Assembly (NCBI RefSeq): GCF_000332275.1
Contig: NZ_CM001776.1
Location: 3,041,737 to 3,105,736 of the forward strand
Length of the DNA stretch: 64,000 nucleotides
From: Synechococcus sp. PCC 7336
GTDB lineage: Bacteria > Cyanobacteriota > Cyanobacteriia > Thermostichales > PCC-7336
Direction of reading: 5' to 3'
A model generated the notes under the pieces. The model was not told the origin of the DNA, searched no databases, and was given only the letters and a program-made list of their open reading frames with translations. The first letter of the stretch is position 1. Each line of letters begins with the position of its first letter. This document shows, in pieces, positions 27,902 through 37,030 of this stretch. The translations under genes were made by a program, and so were the position numbers.

Positions 27902-28870
27902 TTAAGAAGCAGCTACGAGCGGACTAACTCCTTCAATGCGCTGCTGAAAATCCTCGACAGTTCGCTTTAACCCTTCAGCTAGCGGCACGGTCGGGGACCA
28001 GCCCAAGCGAGCTTTGGCCAAACTGATATCGGGCTGGCGGCGGCGAGGATCGTCTTGGGGCAAGGGCTTAAATTGAATCGCAGCTTCGGGATTGACCATT
28101 GCCTGAATTTTCTGAGCGAGCTCCAGAATGGTGTATTCGTCTGGATTGCCCAAATTGACCGGCCCCAAACAATCTCCTTCCATCAGTTTCATCAGGCCGT
28201 CTACCAAGTCGGAGACAAAGCAGAAACTGCGGGTTTGGGAACCATCGCCATAGACGGTGAGGGGGATGCCGCGCAGTGCCTGCACGGCGAAGTTGCTAAC
28301 CACGCGACCGTCATTTTCCAGCATGCGAGGGCCGTAGGTATTGAAGATGCGGGCCACCCGAATATCGACGTTATTTTGACGGTGATAGTCGAATGCTAAG
28401 GTTTCTGCGACTCGCTTGCCTTCGTCATAGCAACTGCGAATGCCAATGGTGTTGACATTGCCCCGATAGGTTTCGGGCTGGGGATGCACTTCGGGATCGC
28501 CGTAGACTTCGGAGGTGGAGGCCAATAAAAAGCGGGCTTTAACCCGCTTGGCCAAGCCCAGCATATTGAGCGTCCCCATGACATTGGTCTTGATGGTTTT
28601 GACGGGATTGTACTGGTAGTGAACGGGGGAGGCAGGGCAGGCGAGGTGGTAAATGCGATCGACTTCTAGGCGAATGGGCTCGGTGATGTCGTGGCGCACT
28701 AGCTCGAAATTGTGGTTGTCGAGCCAGTGGACCAGATTGTGTTTGCGGCCTGTAAAGAAGTTGTCGAGACAAATCACCTCGTGGCCCTCTGCCATCAGGC
28801 GATCGATCAGGTGAGAGCCAATAAATCCGGCACCGCCTGTGACCAAAATCCGCTTCGAACTGTTGCTCAT
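27902..28870 (-). CDS. uxs: UDP-glucuronate decarboxylase (UDP-xylose synthase)
   Basis: A 322-residue extended short-chain dehydrogenase. It has the NAD-binding [25 protein letters not shown], the UXS-typical [22 protein letters not shown], the catalytic YDEGK, and [10 protein letters not shown]. It converts UDP-glucuronate to UDP-xylose with bound NAD. The ATG at 28870 places the Rossmann motif eight residues in, as in relatives; the frame extends 14 codons further upstream without similarity. It is co-oriented with ugd, which supplies its substrate. Confidence 0.95.
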   Translation of the reverse strand: MSNSSKRILVTGGAGFIGSHLIDRLMAEGHEVICLDNFFTGRKHNLVHWLDNHNFELVRHDITEPIRLEVDRIYHLACPASPVHYQYNPVKTIKTNVMGTLNMLGLAKRVKARFLLASTSEVYGDPEVHPQPETYRGNVNTIGIRSCYDEGKRVAETLAFDYHRQNNVDIRVARIFNTYGPRMLENDGRVVSNFAVQALRGIPLTVYGDGSQTRSFCFVSDLVDGLMKLMEGDCLGPVNLGNPDEYTILELAQKIQAMVNPEAAIQFKPLPQDDPRRRQPDISLAKARLGWSPTVPLAEGLKRTVEDFQQRIEGVSPLVAAS

Positions 28871-29598
28871 ATGCTTGTAGGTGGCGTGGACGGTCGAGAA
28901 ACTGAACTGCAAGTTGCAAAATTGACGATCGAGGGAAGCCCGATCAATGCATTATAAGTGTTCCCACGACTATATTATTAATTGAACGAAAAGTCTTGTA
29001 TATAGATATACGTCGATGGCCGGGAAGAGAGGCTTCAAACGCTGGAGGCTGCGACGTCACCGCGATTCAGTCGCAGAGTTGATTGAAGCCTTTCAGGAGT
29101 CTGCGATGTGGTCCACAGCCGTCGCTGCGGTCGTAATACTGATGGAGTCGTTGCCGAGCGGTATGCAGGAGCGACTTGTGGAGCTATATAGATTGTCAAG
29201 AGCAAGCGGCACTGCGATGAATGGCTAGGATTGATGGCCGACTTTCGATAGACATAGACACAGTTATCTTGGCGATCGCAAGCTAGCAACCCCCAATTTC
29301 ACCCACAAAATTAAAGGTCATCAGAAGCTTAACGCCCCAAATCAGCGGCGGCAACTATAGCAGTCATAAATCAGTCCGTAAACGCTGAGGGATTTGAAAC
29401 CCAGTGCTGACAAGGATCTGTATTTACAATTGATTTAGGGATCGCTATATCTTTTTTACCAGTAGTGACTCTCAACCGTCCGCTGCATTTGAATTGTTAG
29501 CTTTTTACGATAGGCTAGACTCAATGAAATATTCTTGAAGGAAACACAGATTTCCTGTGTACAAGCCAACGCTGTTAGCCCAAGCTTGATTGTTAGAA
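28871..29598. other. Intergenic region, no convincing gene
   Basis: About 730 bases. A 70-codon plus-strand frame (29016-29228) is present but lacks a clear ribosome-binding site and any recognisable motif. The rest is AT-rich with no structure I could identify. It presumably includes the uxs promoter at its left end. Confidence 0.4.
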
Positions 29599-30054
29599 TC
29601 AAGGAGTACGATCGTATCCTTGAAGATCGCTATCTAAAGACCATATGAAAACACGATAATTAGGCGTTTTTATTCTCATTTTTTCCCACTCTTTCTTTAT
29701 GGATAAATCTCCCATACTTACCTTACGCATGGCTTCATCAGGAAAATCACTTAGCCATTCCTCGACTTCTTCTACACTAGGTAGTTGCATGATTTGCCAA
29801 GGGGCTTCGCCTCTCATGGCTTTTTGTACTTGCTCAGTAAATAACCGAGCAAATTTGCGTCGGTAGCCACCATCCGCCAAGTGGGCAATATGATTACCGG
29901 TTTCATATACAGCAGCCATAGGTAGGAGAAGATTTGTATCTTCCTCAATTAACGTTGTCAATTTTTCAACTACTTCATTATGCTTACTACTCATACCAGG
30001 AATCTGTAAAATTTCACAAAATATAGATGTATCAACAATTGCGACTGCTTTCAT
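29599..30054 (-). CDS. PIN-like nuclease domain protein, coupled to an AAA ATPase
   Basis: A 151-residue protein with the acidic pattern of PIN nucleases: VAIVDTSIFCEI (first Asp), AAVYETGNHIAH (Glu), VSMGDLSIKKEW (third acid) and VFIWSLDSDLQGY (last Asp). It is slightly longer than VapC toxins, with a 40-residue insert rich in Arg and Lys (YRRKFARLFTEQVQKAMRGE). Its ATG overlaps the TGA of the upstream ATPase gene as ATGA, preceded by GGGGG, so translation is coupled. There is no VapB-like antitoxin. The ATPase partnership suggests a regulated RNase or DNase of a defence module. Confidence 0.75.
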   Translation of the reverse strand: MKAVAIVDTSIFCEILQIPGMSSKHNEVVEKLTTLIEEDTNLLLPMAAVYETGNHIAHLADGGYRRKFARLFTEQVQKAMRGEAPWQIMQLPSVEEVEEWLSDFPDEAMRKVSMGDLSIKKEWEKMRIKTPNYRVFIWSLDSDLQGYDRTP

Positions 30055-31361
30055 TCCCCCGATTCTCCTACCGTAGCGAGAGAAGCCAGCCACTCCATTG
30101 CCTTCTTTTTTTTCTGTTCTGTTCCAGGATGCTGTTTAACAAAACGTTCTAATAGTCCACGGGTCATGAGGTGCCCGACAGAACCCTGAGCAATAAGCTC
30201 GGGGTAGTCAGGAATATCCTGCAATCTAATTAACTGACTTGAGCCATCTTGCGGACTTCGATAACAAAAAACAGTTTCAGGAACGGCTTCATTAGGCAAG
30301 GCATCAAGAAGTGCGGGATTATGGCTACTAATTAAAACCCGTAGGTCACGACTCTTTGCAATACTAGAAATTCGCTCTAACAAATCAGCTGCTCTGCTGG
30401 GGTGTACACCGTTATCAATTTCTTCAATAACAACTAAACTTTGCTCGGGTGCAGAAAGCATTGCTGCCGCAACAGAGAGCACGCGTAAAGTTCCATCTGA
30501 AAGTATGGAAGCATCGTAGGTAGTAGATGTACCCCCAAACGTTTCAGTTAGCTTTAGCATAACCTCATCACGAGGTGTTTCTATGAAGTCGATATCTTCA
30601 ATATCTTGCTCAGGCAAACTTTGAACGAAATTCAAAACCGACCTTTTGACATCCGGTTTAAGACACAAGTCATAGATTACTCCTGAAAGGTTCTCGCCAT
30701 GTTCTTTGAGTATTTTATCGGCTTTATGACTATAAGAGCGCATTAAACTGGGTTCTGGCTCGAGAAATACAATACTACTTAACCATCGAACATATTGTTC
30801 AACCACCTTAGGAATTATTTTTCGACTTTTGGTGTTCTCTGGACGGAAACGAATATCACTCAAAAGTTGTGTGAAAATTGCCATATGGCTACTGCATACT
30901 ATGCTGGGTTTTTTCCCACCTCTGGCGAAATTATTATAGGTAACGAATACATCGCTTCCAGCTCCTTGAGGTTCACTAGTAATCTCGTATAGAGGAACTA
31001 TTGAAGTGGGACTGATAATTTTTTCTTTGGTGACGTGAAGATCTTTATCTTTTCCAAGACTTAAATCAATTGAGAAATCTTTCCACTCTTGCTCTGTTGT
31101 TACGCAAGAAATTCCAAAAGTTTTGGAGCCTTGATAGCCAAGATTCTCTACTCCCCCCCTAAAAATCGTCTCATCTTGCCTATAAGTTTCACCTAAAAAG
31201 CTAAGTCGTTCTCCCTCAGCAATTCTTGCCAGTAAGCGTAGGGCTTCAATCACATTACTTTTTCCTGAAGCATTAGCTCCAATGAGGACTGTCAACCGTC
31301 CAAGTTGCAAAGTGCCCGATCTATAGCTCTTGAAATTTCTTAATTCGATTTGAGTAAGCAC
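30051..31361 (-). CDS. AAA_21/SMC-like ATPase of a two-gene module
   Basis: A 436-residue ABC/AAA_21-type ATPase. IELRNFKSYRSGTLQL precedes Walker A GANASGKSN (28-36); Walker B is LVVIEEIDNGVHP, followed by the His switch ISSHNPALLDALP. It lacks a TOPRIM domain, so it is not an OLD-family nuclease of the Gabija type. Such ATPases often sense phage or DNA ends and control an associated nuclease. Here the partner is the PIN-like protein encoded by the overlapping next gene. GTG start at 31361 with a GGAG box just upstream. Base use is more AT-rich than the housekeeping genes, as expected for an acquired module. Confidence 0.85.
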   Translation of the reverse strand: MLTQIELRNFKSYRSGTLQLGRLTVLIGANASGKSNVIEALRLLARIAEGERLSFLGETYRQDETIFRGGVENLGYQGSKTFGISCVTTEQEWKDFSIDLSLGKDKDLHVTKEKIISPTSIVPLYEITSEPQGAGSDVFVTYNNFARGGKKPSIVCSSHMAIFTQLLSDIRFRPENTKSRKIIPKVVEQYVRWLSSIVFLEPEPSLMRSYSHKADKILKEHGENLSGVIYDLCLKPDVKRSVLNFVQSLPEQDIEDIDFIETPRDEVMLKLTETFGGTSTTYDASILSDGTLRVLSVAAAMLSAPEQSLVVIEEIDNGVHPSRAADLLERISSIAKSRDLRVLISSHNPALLDALPNEAVPETVFCYRSPQDGSSQLIRLQDIPDYPELIAQGSVGHLMTRGLLERFVKQHPGTEQKKKKAMEWLASLATVGESGE

Positions 31362-31579
31362 CTAATGTACTCCGTTTCGGCTTAACTAAGCGACTACAAA
31401 CTCGATCGGCCCGACCATAAGCTACATTATACTGCTGCAAACCTGTAGCTGCTCCTACAATACCTCCCCAAATACCGATGACTGCCAGTCTGCTGAATCT
31501 CTAACTTGATTGAGATACGACCACATTAATTGAGTATGTCTTAACCAAAGATTGCAAAAAGGATATCTGGTTCTTTGCC

Positions 31580-31800
31580 AGCTAACTATTTAATAGACGG
31601 ACTTATTCCACATAATACTTTTGAGGAAGGTGATTAGAGAGAAATATTCCGTATAATATCCCGATTTAAGTGATTAGCGCGACAAATTATCTGCATAATA
31701 TCCCTTAGATGGGTGTTGAGACGGAAACTTTCAGTGAATTTCTGGTCTGAAAGTGGCGTTTTGTCCGCCTAATATGCCGGAAAAGCTAATTAGCCGGACT
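31580..31800. repeat. Array of degenerate 40-bp repeats
   Basis: GTGATTAG followed by an A/T-rich spacer and ATAATATCCC occurs at 31630-31662 and again at 31670-31704, a step of 40-42 bases. Weaker versions lie at about 31584-31620 (CATAATACTT) and 31760-31790 (CCTAATATGCCGG, AGCTAATTAG). Regular spacing suggests protein-binding sites, such as a transposon end or an operator array. Confidence 0.55.
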
Positions 31801-31867
31801 GGATCGGGCTGTTGCCTATGCCACCCTCTCCCAAAAAACTATTGGATCGAGTCAGAGACTCAGGGGG

Positions 31868-33364
31868 ATTGCAGCTATTCCGTATCAAATGTACTTGACA
31901 CAATAGTTTTAGTATGAGTTCGAATGGATGATGTCATCTCATCCAGGCTGAATTGCTATGTCTAAAGGGTTTGCACCATCCCCTCCATCTGTCTGTTCGA
32001 CTCAGAGCAAGTCATTCAAATCCACTATTCTCGAGGAAATCAAGAGCTTAGATGACCCCCGAAAGAAGCGAAAACCGAACCATCTGCTGGTAGATATCGT
32101 CGCCATTGGCATCTTGGCAACCTTGGCTGGAGCTGACGATATGGTGGCGGTCGCCACCTACGGACAAGAGGAACATGAGTGGCTAGCGACCTTTTTAGAG
32201 TTGCCTCACGGCATCCCCTCACACGATACCTTCTCTAGGGTGTTTGCCCTGATTGAGCCGACACAATTTCATCGTTTTTTCTTGCGCTGGATAGAGCATC
32301 TGACATCTAAGCTGGAGATTAAGTTGATTCACCTCGATGGCAAGACCTCTCGTGGTTCCTACGACCGAGAGAGTGGTCTCAAAGCCTTGCATACGGTGAG
32401 TGCCTGGGCCTCTGAGCATCATCTGGTCTTGGCTCAACAGCGGGTGGAGGACAAATCCAATGAGATTACCGCGCTCCCTAAACTCTTGAAGCTATTGGAC
32501 ATTAAGGGAACGATTATCACCATTGATGCCATGGGGACCCAAACCGCCATTGCCAAGCAAATTATCGAAGCGGGGGGCAACTATATCCTGGCGCTTAAAG
32601 GTAACCAAGGGAACCTGTCTAAGGGAGTCGAAACATTCTTCAAGCAGGCGCTCGAGAGTCAGTGGGAGGGAATTGACTACAGTTATGATGACGGCAATAA
32701 CGCAGGCCATTATCGAATTGAATACCGTCAGGTGTGGGCAGTCCCGATTAGTCAAGTCCCGCATCTGGCGAAGGGTAAGAAATGGAAGGGGTTAAAGACG
32801 ATTGTGATGGTGCGACGCAAACAGACTCTCTGGAATGAGGAGACGGACCAATTGTCCTATTACATTAGCAGTTTGGAGGCCGATGCCGCCTTGCATGCTC
32901 ATTCGATTCGGTTCCATTGGAGTATAGAGAATAGTTTGCATTGGGTCTTGGATGTGACCTTCAAGGAAGATCGAAGCCGGATCCGCATGGGGCATGGGCC
33001 GGAGAATATGGCCTTGCTACGACGATTATGTGTCAACTTAATCAAACGCCATCCGTCCAAAGAAAGTATCAAGACAAAACGCTTTCGCGCCGCGCTTAGT
33101 CATGATTTCCTCATCGATTTACTGGCAATCGGCGGGAAATAATCGTCGATACTATCCGAATCTACGTCCGTGAGGTGATGGGTGGTATTATTTTTAGTTC
33201 ACACAGATTCTATGAGTAATAGAGTCTATTTTTGCCTATCTTATGCTCATAAAAATGCCCACTAATACCGTTATTAATTTATATCTAAGAGCACTTACCC
33301 TGCCATTGTTTACCTGTTATCTACGCCTTTTTGTCAAGTACGATTTATACTAAATAGCTGCAAT
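31868..33364 (+). mobile_element. ISAs1-family insertion sequence
   Basis: A single transposase gene is framed by imperfect terminal inverted repeats. The left end is ATTGCAGCTATTC...GTACTTGACA (31868-31900). The right end, read inverted, is ATTGCAGCTATTT...GTACTTGACA (33364-33332). The element is about 1.5 kb, normal for the family. No target duplication is obvious. It lies eight bases from the end of an old IS21 element. Confidence 0.85.
31958..33142 (+). CDS. ISAs1-family DDE transposase
   Basis: A 394-residue transposase of full length. The N-terminal domain contains LDDPRKKRKPNHLLVDIVAIGILATLAGAD, the usual ISAs1 start. DDE motifs are IHLDGKTSRGS (first Asp), IITIDAMGTQ (second Asp) and the last acid near TFKEDRSRIRMGH; YILALKGNQGNL is also typical. 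No stop or frameshift, so it may be active. The ORF starts about 90 bases from the left inverted repeat. Confidence 0.95.
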   Translation: MSKGFAPSPPSVCSTQSKSFKSTILEEIKSLDDPRKKRKPNHLLVDIVAIGILATLAGADDMVAVATYGQEEHEWLATFLELPHGIPSHDTFSRVFALIEPTQFHRFFLRWIEHLTSKLEIKLIHLDGKTSRGSYDRESGLKALHTVSAWASEHHLVLAQQRVEDKSNEITALPKLLKLLDIKGTIITIDAMGTQTAIAKQIIEAGGNYILALKGNQGNLSKGVETFFKQALESQWEGIDYSYDDGNNAGHYRIEYRQVWAVPISQVPHLAKGKKWKGLKTIVMVRRKQTLWNEETDQLSYYISSLEADAALHAHSIRFHWSIENSLHWVLDVTFKEDRSRIRMGHGPENMALLRRLCVNLIKRHPSKESIKTKRFRAALSHDFLIDLLAIGGK

Positions 33365-33464
33365 TTATTAAATGTCAACCATCCTGGCCGGTCGGCGTCA
33401 ATCATTCTGACCGGTTACTGTAACGCGCAGTAAGCGGATGATGGTCGCATCAGCCAAGAAGTGC

Positions 33465-33830
33465 TCGGTGAGAGCAGTGGCGTCAGCCATCCTGTCGAGT
33501 TGCGATCGCCAAAAATGCAAACCTCGATGGCCTACTGTGGCTGGGAACTCTCAGTTGGAATCGCAGTGTTTGTCGCGCTATTCAAACAGCGATCGGTGAA
33601 AGCAGTGGCGTCAAGCATCCTGCCGGGTTGCGCTCGCTAAGAATGCGAGTCTCGACGGCCTACTATGGCTGGGAACTCTCAGTGGGAATCGCGATGTTTG
33701 TCGCGCTATCCAAACAGCGATCGGTGAAAGCAGTGGCGTCAACTATCCTGCCGGGTTGCGCTCGCCAAGAGAGTGAGTCTCAACGGCCTTCTGTCGCCGG
33801 AAACTTTCAGTTTGAATCTCGATAATGGTG
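33465..33830. repeat. Three tandem copies of a 128-bp unit
   Basis: Units begin TCGGTGA(A/G)AGCAGTGGCGTCA at 33465, 33593 and 33721, exactly 128 bases apart. Copies 1 and 2 agree closely; copy 3 is more diverged in its second half and runs into the istB coding sequence. The unit thus arose by amplification of the istB 3' end with its adjoining end-site. Confidence 0.85.
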
Positions 33831-34147
33831 GCGTGATGCACGAGGCGATCGACCGCCGCAACCGTCATGGTGGTGTCGGCAAAAATAGAATCCCAAGCAC
33901 TGAAGGGATGATTGGAAGTGATGGCCAAACTGCGCCGTTCGTAGCGATGGGAGATCAGCTCGAAGAGTACCGACGTTTCGGCCTCCGAGCGTTTGACGTA
34001 ACCAATATCGTCAAGCACCAGCAACTCGAACTTATCGAGAGCCAGCAGCTGAGTCGGCAGTGAAAGCTCAAGCTTAGCCTGCTGCAACTGCTGCACCAGA
34101 GTGGTAGCACTGACGAACTTCACCCGAGCGCCTAGCTCAATCAGGGA
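33743..34147 (-). pseudogene. istB: istB C-terminal fragment of the older IS21 element
   Basis: The frame reads SLIELGARVKFVSATTLVQQL from the junction at 34147, then LVLDDIGYVKRSEAETSVLF (Walker B), LAITSNHPFSAWDSIF and RLVHHATIIEI, all typical of IstB helper ATPases. The N-terminal half with Walker A is missing because the newer IS21 element interrupts the gene. Confidence 0.85.
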
Positions 34148-34263
34148 TGTGAATTCCGGAAACTATGGCCGGAAAAATTCCGGAAATTATGGCCGGTCGA
34201 ATGAGCTGTAGTGGAGCGAGCTAATTCCAAAATGGAAAAAAGCTCAACCCAAGACAGGGCAAG

Positions 34264-35718
34264 ATGTTCACCCGACTGGAGCGATACATGGCACAAAAAC
34301 TCAGACAAACGGGGGCGACTCAGAAAGCGACCCGTGACTTGACCGGAATCAGCGAGCGAACGATTCGCCGCATCGAGCAAGAACCAGCCGTCAGCGATAC
34401 TGAGGAGAAGAATTTCCGGAAATCGAGAAAGGTGGGCCGTCCCAGCCGAATGGAGCCTTACGAAAACTTGATTAGAGAGTGGTTGAAGGAACCCAGATAC
34501 CCCGAAGACGGCCCTCTCAAGAGCATTGAAGTGTACACCCGCTTGAAGGCCAAAGGCTACAGCGGCGGCAAAAGCGCCGTGTACGATGCGGTACGGCGTC
34601 TGCGCCCCAGTGAGCCACCCACCCCCATCGTGCGATTCGAAGGACTGCCGGGAGAGTTTTCTCAACACGACTTCGGACAGCGTCGAGTCACCTTTGAGGA
34701 TGGCAGCCGCCATGTCATCCGATTTTTTGCCTCTCGCCTGAAATACTCTCGCACCATTGACGTGCAACTGGCGGACAACGAGCAGCAGGAAACGGTGGTG
34801 CGCTGCTTGCTGGGAGCCTTCGAGCGCTTTGGTGGCGTGCCGCTCAAGTGCGTGTTTGACAACCTCAGTGCCGCCGTCAATGGCCGCATCAAACAAGCGG
34901 AGGGGGAGGTGGAAGTCATCTGGACACAACGGTTTAGCCAGTTGGTGATGGACTGTGGGTTTATCCCGGTGGCCTGCTGGCCCTATCGCCCGCAACAGAA
35001 AGGCTCGGTGGAAAATCTGGTGGGCTTCGTCAAAGGCAATTTCTTCTGCGGACGAAAGTTGCGTGACTGGGCGGATGTAGCCGAGCAACTGAGTGGCTGG
35101 CTGGACTATGTCAACCACGAGCGGGTCTGCGATGCCACCCAAGAGATTCCCGCCCAGCGCTTGCTAAGAGAGTCTCTGAGGCCCTGTGCCCACAAGGCTG
35201 AAACCTATGCCTTTAAAGTCACGGCAGTGGTGCGACCAACGGCTCGGGTCCATTACCGGGGCTTGGAGTACTCCGTGCCTGCACAAGCGATCGGGCAATC
35301 AGTCACCCTGCATCTGCAGCAGCAGAGGGTGCAGGTGTACTTGGGCGAGCGCTTACTGGCGACTCATCCTCGCTTTCCGGAAAATGGTCGCTCCAGCGTT
35401 CTGGGGGAGCATGCCGAGCAACTGTTTGGCTTTCGACGGGGGAAGCCTTACGCGCAGCGACAGCTATTGCTGGATTTGGACCCCTTGGTGGAGCCCTATC
35501 TCACGGAGCTAGTCCACCGACGACCCAACGCTTGGGAAGCTGATATCGACAAAATCTACCAACTCTACCGTCAACTGGGTCAGGCGGAACTGTTGGCAGC
35601 GATCGCCTTGGCCAGCGAGGAGCGCTGCTTCGGTAGCGAGTACCTCGTCGAGATCGCTCAGACTGCCGCTCCAGCAGACCTGCTGCCCATCGCTCAAGCC
35701 TCTGGGGGGACAAAATGA
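34264..35718 (+). CDS. istA: IS21-family transposase IstA
   Basis: A 484-residue DDE transposase. It has an N-terminal helix-turn-helix (TQKATRDLTGISERTIRRIE), then the rve-type integrase core with QHDFGQRRV (first Asp), CVFDNLSAAV (second Asp) and the Glu in RPQQKGSVENLVGFVKGNFF. A C-terminal Mu-transposase-like beta domain (VHYRGLEYSVPAQAIG) follows. Full length. Its TGA overlaps the istB ATG by four bases, so the two are coupled. Confidence 0.95.
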   Translation: MFTRLERYMAQKLRQTGATQKATRDLTGISERTIRRIEQEPAVSDTEEKNFRKSRKVGRPSRMEPYENLIREWLKEPRYPEDGPLKSIEVYTRLKAKGYSGGKSAVYDAVRRLRPSEPPTPIVRFEGLPGEFSQHDFGQRRVTFEDGSRHVIRFFASRLKYSRTIDVQLADNEQQETVVRCLLGAFERFGGVPLKCVFDNLSAAVNGRIKQAEGEVEVIWTQRFSQLVMDCGFIPVACWPYRPQQKGSVENLVGFVKGNFFCGRKLRDWADVAEQLSGWLDYVNHERVCDATQEIPAQRLLRESLRPCAHKAETYAFKVTAVVRPTARVHYRGLEYSVPAQAIGQSVTLHLQQQRVQVYLGERLLATHPRFPENGRSSVLGEHAEQLFGFRRGKPYAQRQLLLDLDPLVEPYLTELVHRRPNAWEADIDKIYQLYRQLGQAELLAAIALASEERCFGSEYLVEIAQTAAPADLLPIAQASGGTK

Positions 35719-36503
35719 CTGACGCTACCACTACATTGCCGCTGTTGCTCAAACGCTTGAAGCTCACCCGCCTCGAACGGCTGTTGCCCGAGCTGGTGCC
35801 GTTGGCCGAGCAAGAGGGATGGTCTTATCCCACTTTCTTAGAGCGCTTGCTCTCCGAGGAGGTGGCTCAGCGCAGCGAAGCCCGCATTGCTCAGCAGGTG
35901 GCGCGGGCTAAGTTCCCCTTCCAGGCCACGATTGAGACGTTTGACTTCACGTTCCGCAGCGAGCTCAAACGTCAAATGCTCGGGCGCTTTCTGGGGCCCG
36001 AGTTAGTCAGCGACAACCGCAGCCTCATCTTGGAGGGGCCTCCCGGCACTGGAAAGACACATCTGTGTATTTCGATGGCCTATAAAGCGAGCCAGAACGG
36101 CTTTGTGGCTCGCTTTACCACGGCAGCCGCTCTGATTAACGAGCTGCGCATTGCCAGCGACCTCAACGAGACTCTTAAAAGCTACGTCAACCCTCATGTG
36201 CTCGTGATTGATGAGATGGGCTATCTCGGCTATGGGCCAGGGGCGGCCGATATTCTCTTCCAGGTAGTGGATCGGCGCTACCACAAGGGAAAGCCGATTC
36301 TGTTTACCACCAACAAGCCTCTACGTCAGTGGGGGCGGGTCTTGCACGACCCCGAGTTGGCTCGGGCCATCATCGATCGCACCCTGCATCAGGGGGAGTA
36401 CATCAAGTTGTCCGGCTCCTCTTATCGCTTGCGCGGTCGCAAGCTCGATCTCGACCAGACTGCTCACCCTGAGCCGACCCAGACGACTCAGTCGTTGGCT
36501 TGA
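35715..36503 (+). CDS. istB: IS21 helper ATPase IstB
   Basis: A 262-residue AAA+ ATPase that assembles on DNA and directs IstA to target sites. Walker A is GPPGTGKTHL, Walker B LVIDEMGYLGYG, then ILFTTNKPLRQWGRVL and DRTLHQGEYIKLSGSSYRL. The start overlaps the istA stop (ATGA). Compared with the istB fragment at 33743-34147 it belongs to a distinct IS21 lineage. Confidence 0.95.
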   Translation: MTDATTTLPLLLKRLKLTRLERLLPELVPLAEQEGWSYPTFLERLLSEEVAQRSEARIAQQVARAKFPFQATIETFDFTFRSELKRQMLGRFLGPELVSDNRSLILEGPPGTGKTHLCISMAYKASQNGFVARFTTAAALINELRIASDLNETLKSYVNPHVLVIDEMGYLGYGPGAADILFQVVDRRYHKGKPILFTTNKPLRQWGRVLHDPELARAIIDRTLHQGEYIKLSGSSYRLRGRKLDLDQTAHPEPTQTTQSLA

Positions 36504-36603
36504 GGGGGAGGTGTAATGCTTGACTTTTGCAAGGAGGTTAGACGATGTTAAAAAGCGGCCATAATTTCCGGAATTTTTCCGGCCATAGTTTCCGGAATTC
36601 ACA

Positions 36604-36719
36604 GTAGAGCCGCTCTCCACGCTCAAATTAAATTGAAGTGGCGACTCTGCCTGATTGCCACTGGGGTCGATAAAGTTGAGCAGACTGTGCCCCACATAAC
36701 AGTATAGGTTGACATCTCT
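36604..36719 (-). pseudogene. Third rhs core fragment, cut by IS21
   Basis: The minus strand reads DVNLYCYVGHSLLNFIDPSG and NQAESPLQFNLSVESGST up to the IS21 end. Bases 36604-36681 are identical to 45035-45112 in the giant rhs gene. Beyond that it diverges, and the DPSGNQ core end is the only recognisable part. It is the tip of a further displaced rhs cassette whose toxin and immunity parts were lost to the IS21 side. Confidence 0.85.
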
Positions 36720-37030
36720 GTGGGGAATGGCACTGAAATAAGACCAGCTCAGAGGCTGAACCCCTTGGAAATGCGTGGCTAGTGATGCCAGATTACTCCT
36801 TAACTCAGTGCCATTCATCTCTGTGGGCGGTGCCTACCCTACCCATGTCTCCTGAATTCCTTGCTGTGAAAAGGGTGTAGGACATGTCACGACTGCTTGC
36901 AAGCAGCTTCCAAACCACATTTAGCCAGAAAGCCGTAGTTTTATCAATGTCGCTACAGTACTTTCAGAGTAATGGTTTCAGCCTCTAGAGGCTACCTCCA
37001 GAAAACTCCAGGTCTCTACGGGAGCGGGGT

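Larger units (their letters stand above)
33373..34147 (-). mobile_element. Truncated IS21-family element (older copy)
   Basis: The right end TGTCAACCATCCTGGCCGG starts at 33373. Further copies of a GTCAAxCATCCTG-CCGG site lie at about 33396, 33482, 33610 and 33738, matching the multiple transposase-binding sites of IS21 ends. Then comes the 3' part of istB, read leftward. At 34147 it is cut by the second, complete IS21 element; its remaining part is not found on the other side. Confidence 0.7.
34148..36603 (+). mobile_element. Complete IS21-family insertion sequence
   Basis: The 2,456-base element starts TGTGAATTCCGGAAACTATG and ends with the exact inverse. The terminal repeats are perfect over 48 bases, each made of two tandem TTCCGGAAA(C/T)TATGGCCGG units, the likely transposase-binding sites. 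It contains istA and istB on the plus strand, both intact. The flanks do not share a short direct repeat: on the left is istB of another IS21, on the right an rhs fragment. So rearrangement followed insertion, or two events occurred. Confidence 0.95.

Noticed and set aside
29016-29228. A 70-codon plus-strand gene
   Set aside because: No ribosome-binding site, no recognisable domain, and an Arg-rich start that looks like chance reading of intergenic DNA.
30051-31361. Gabija-type GajA nuclease
   Set aside because: The ATPase has no TOPRIM region after Walker B, and no UvrD-like helicase gene accompanies it.
31580-31800. End of a Tn7-like or CRISPR-associated transposon
   Set aside because: The spaced repeats are suggestive, but there is no tnsB, tnsC, tniQ or Cas gene in the window and no matching opposite end.
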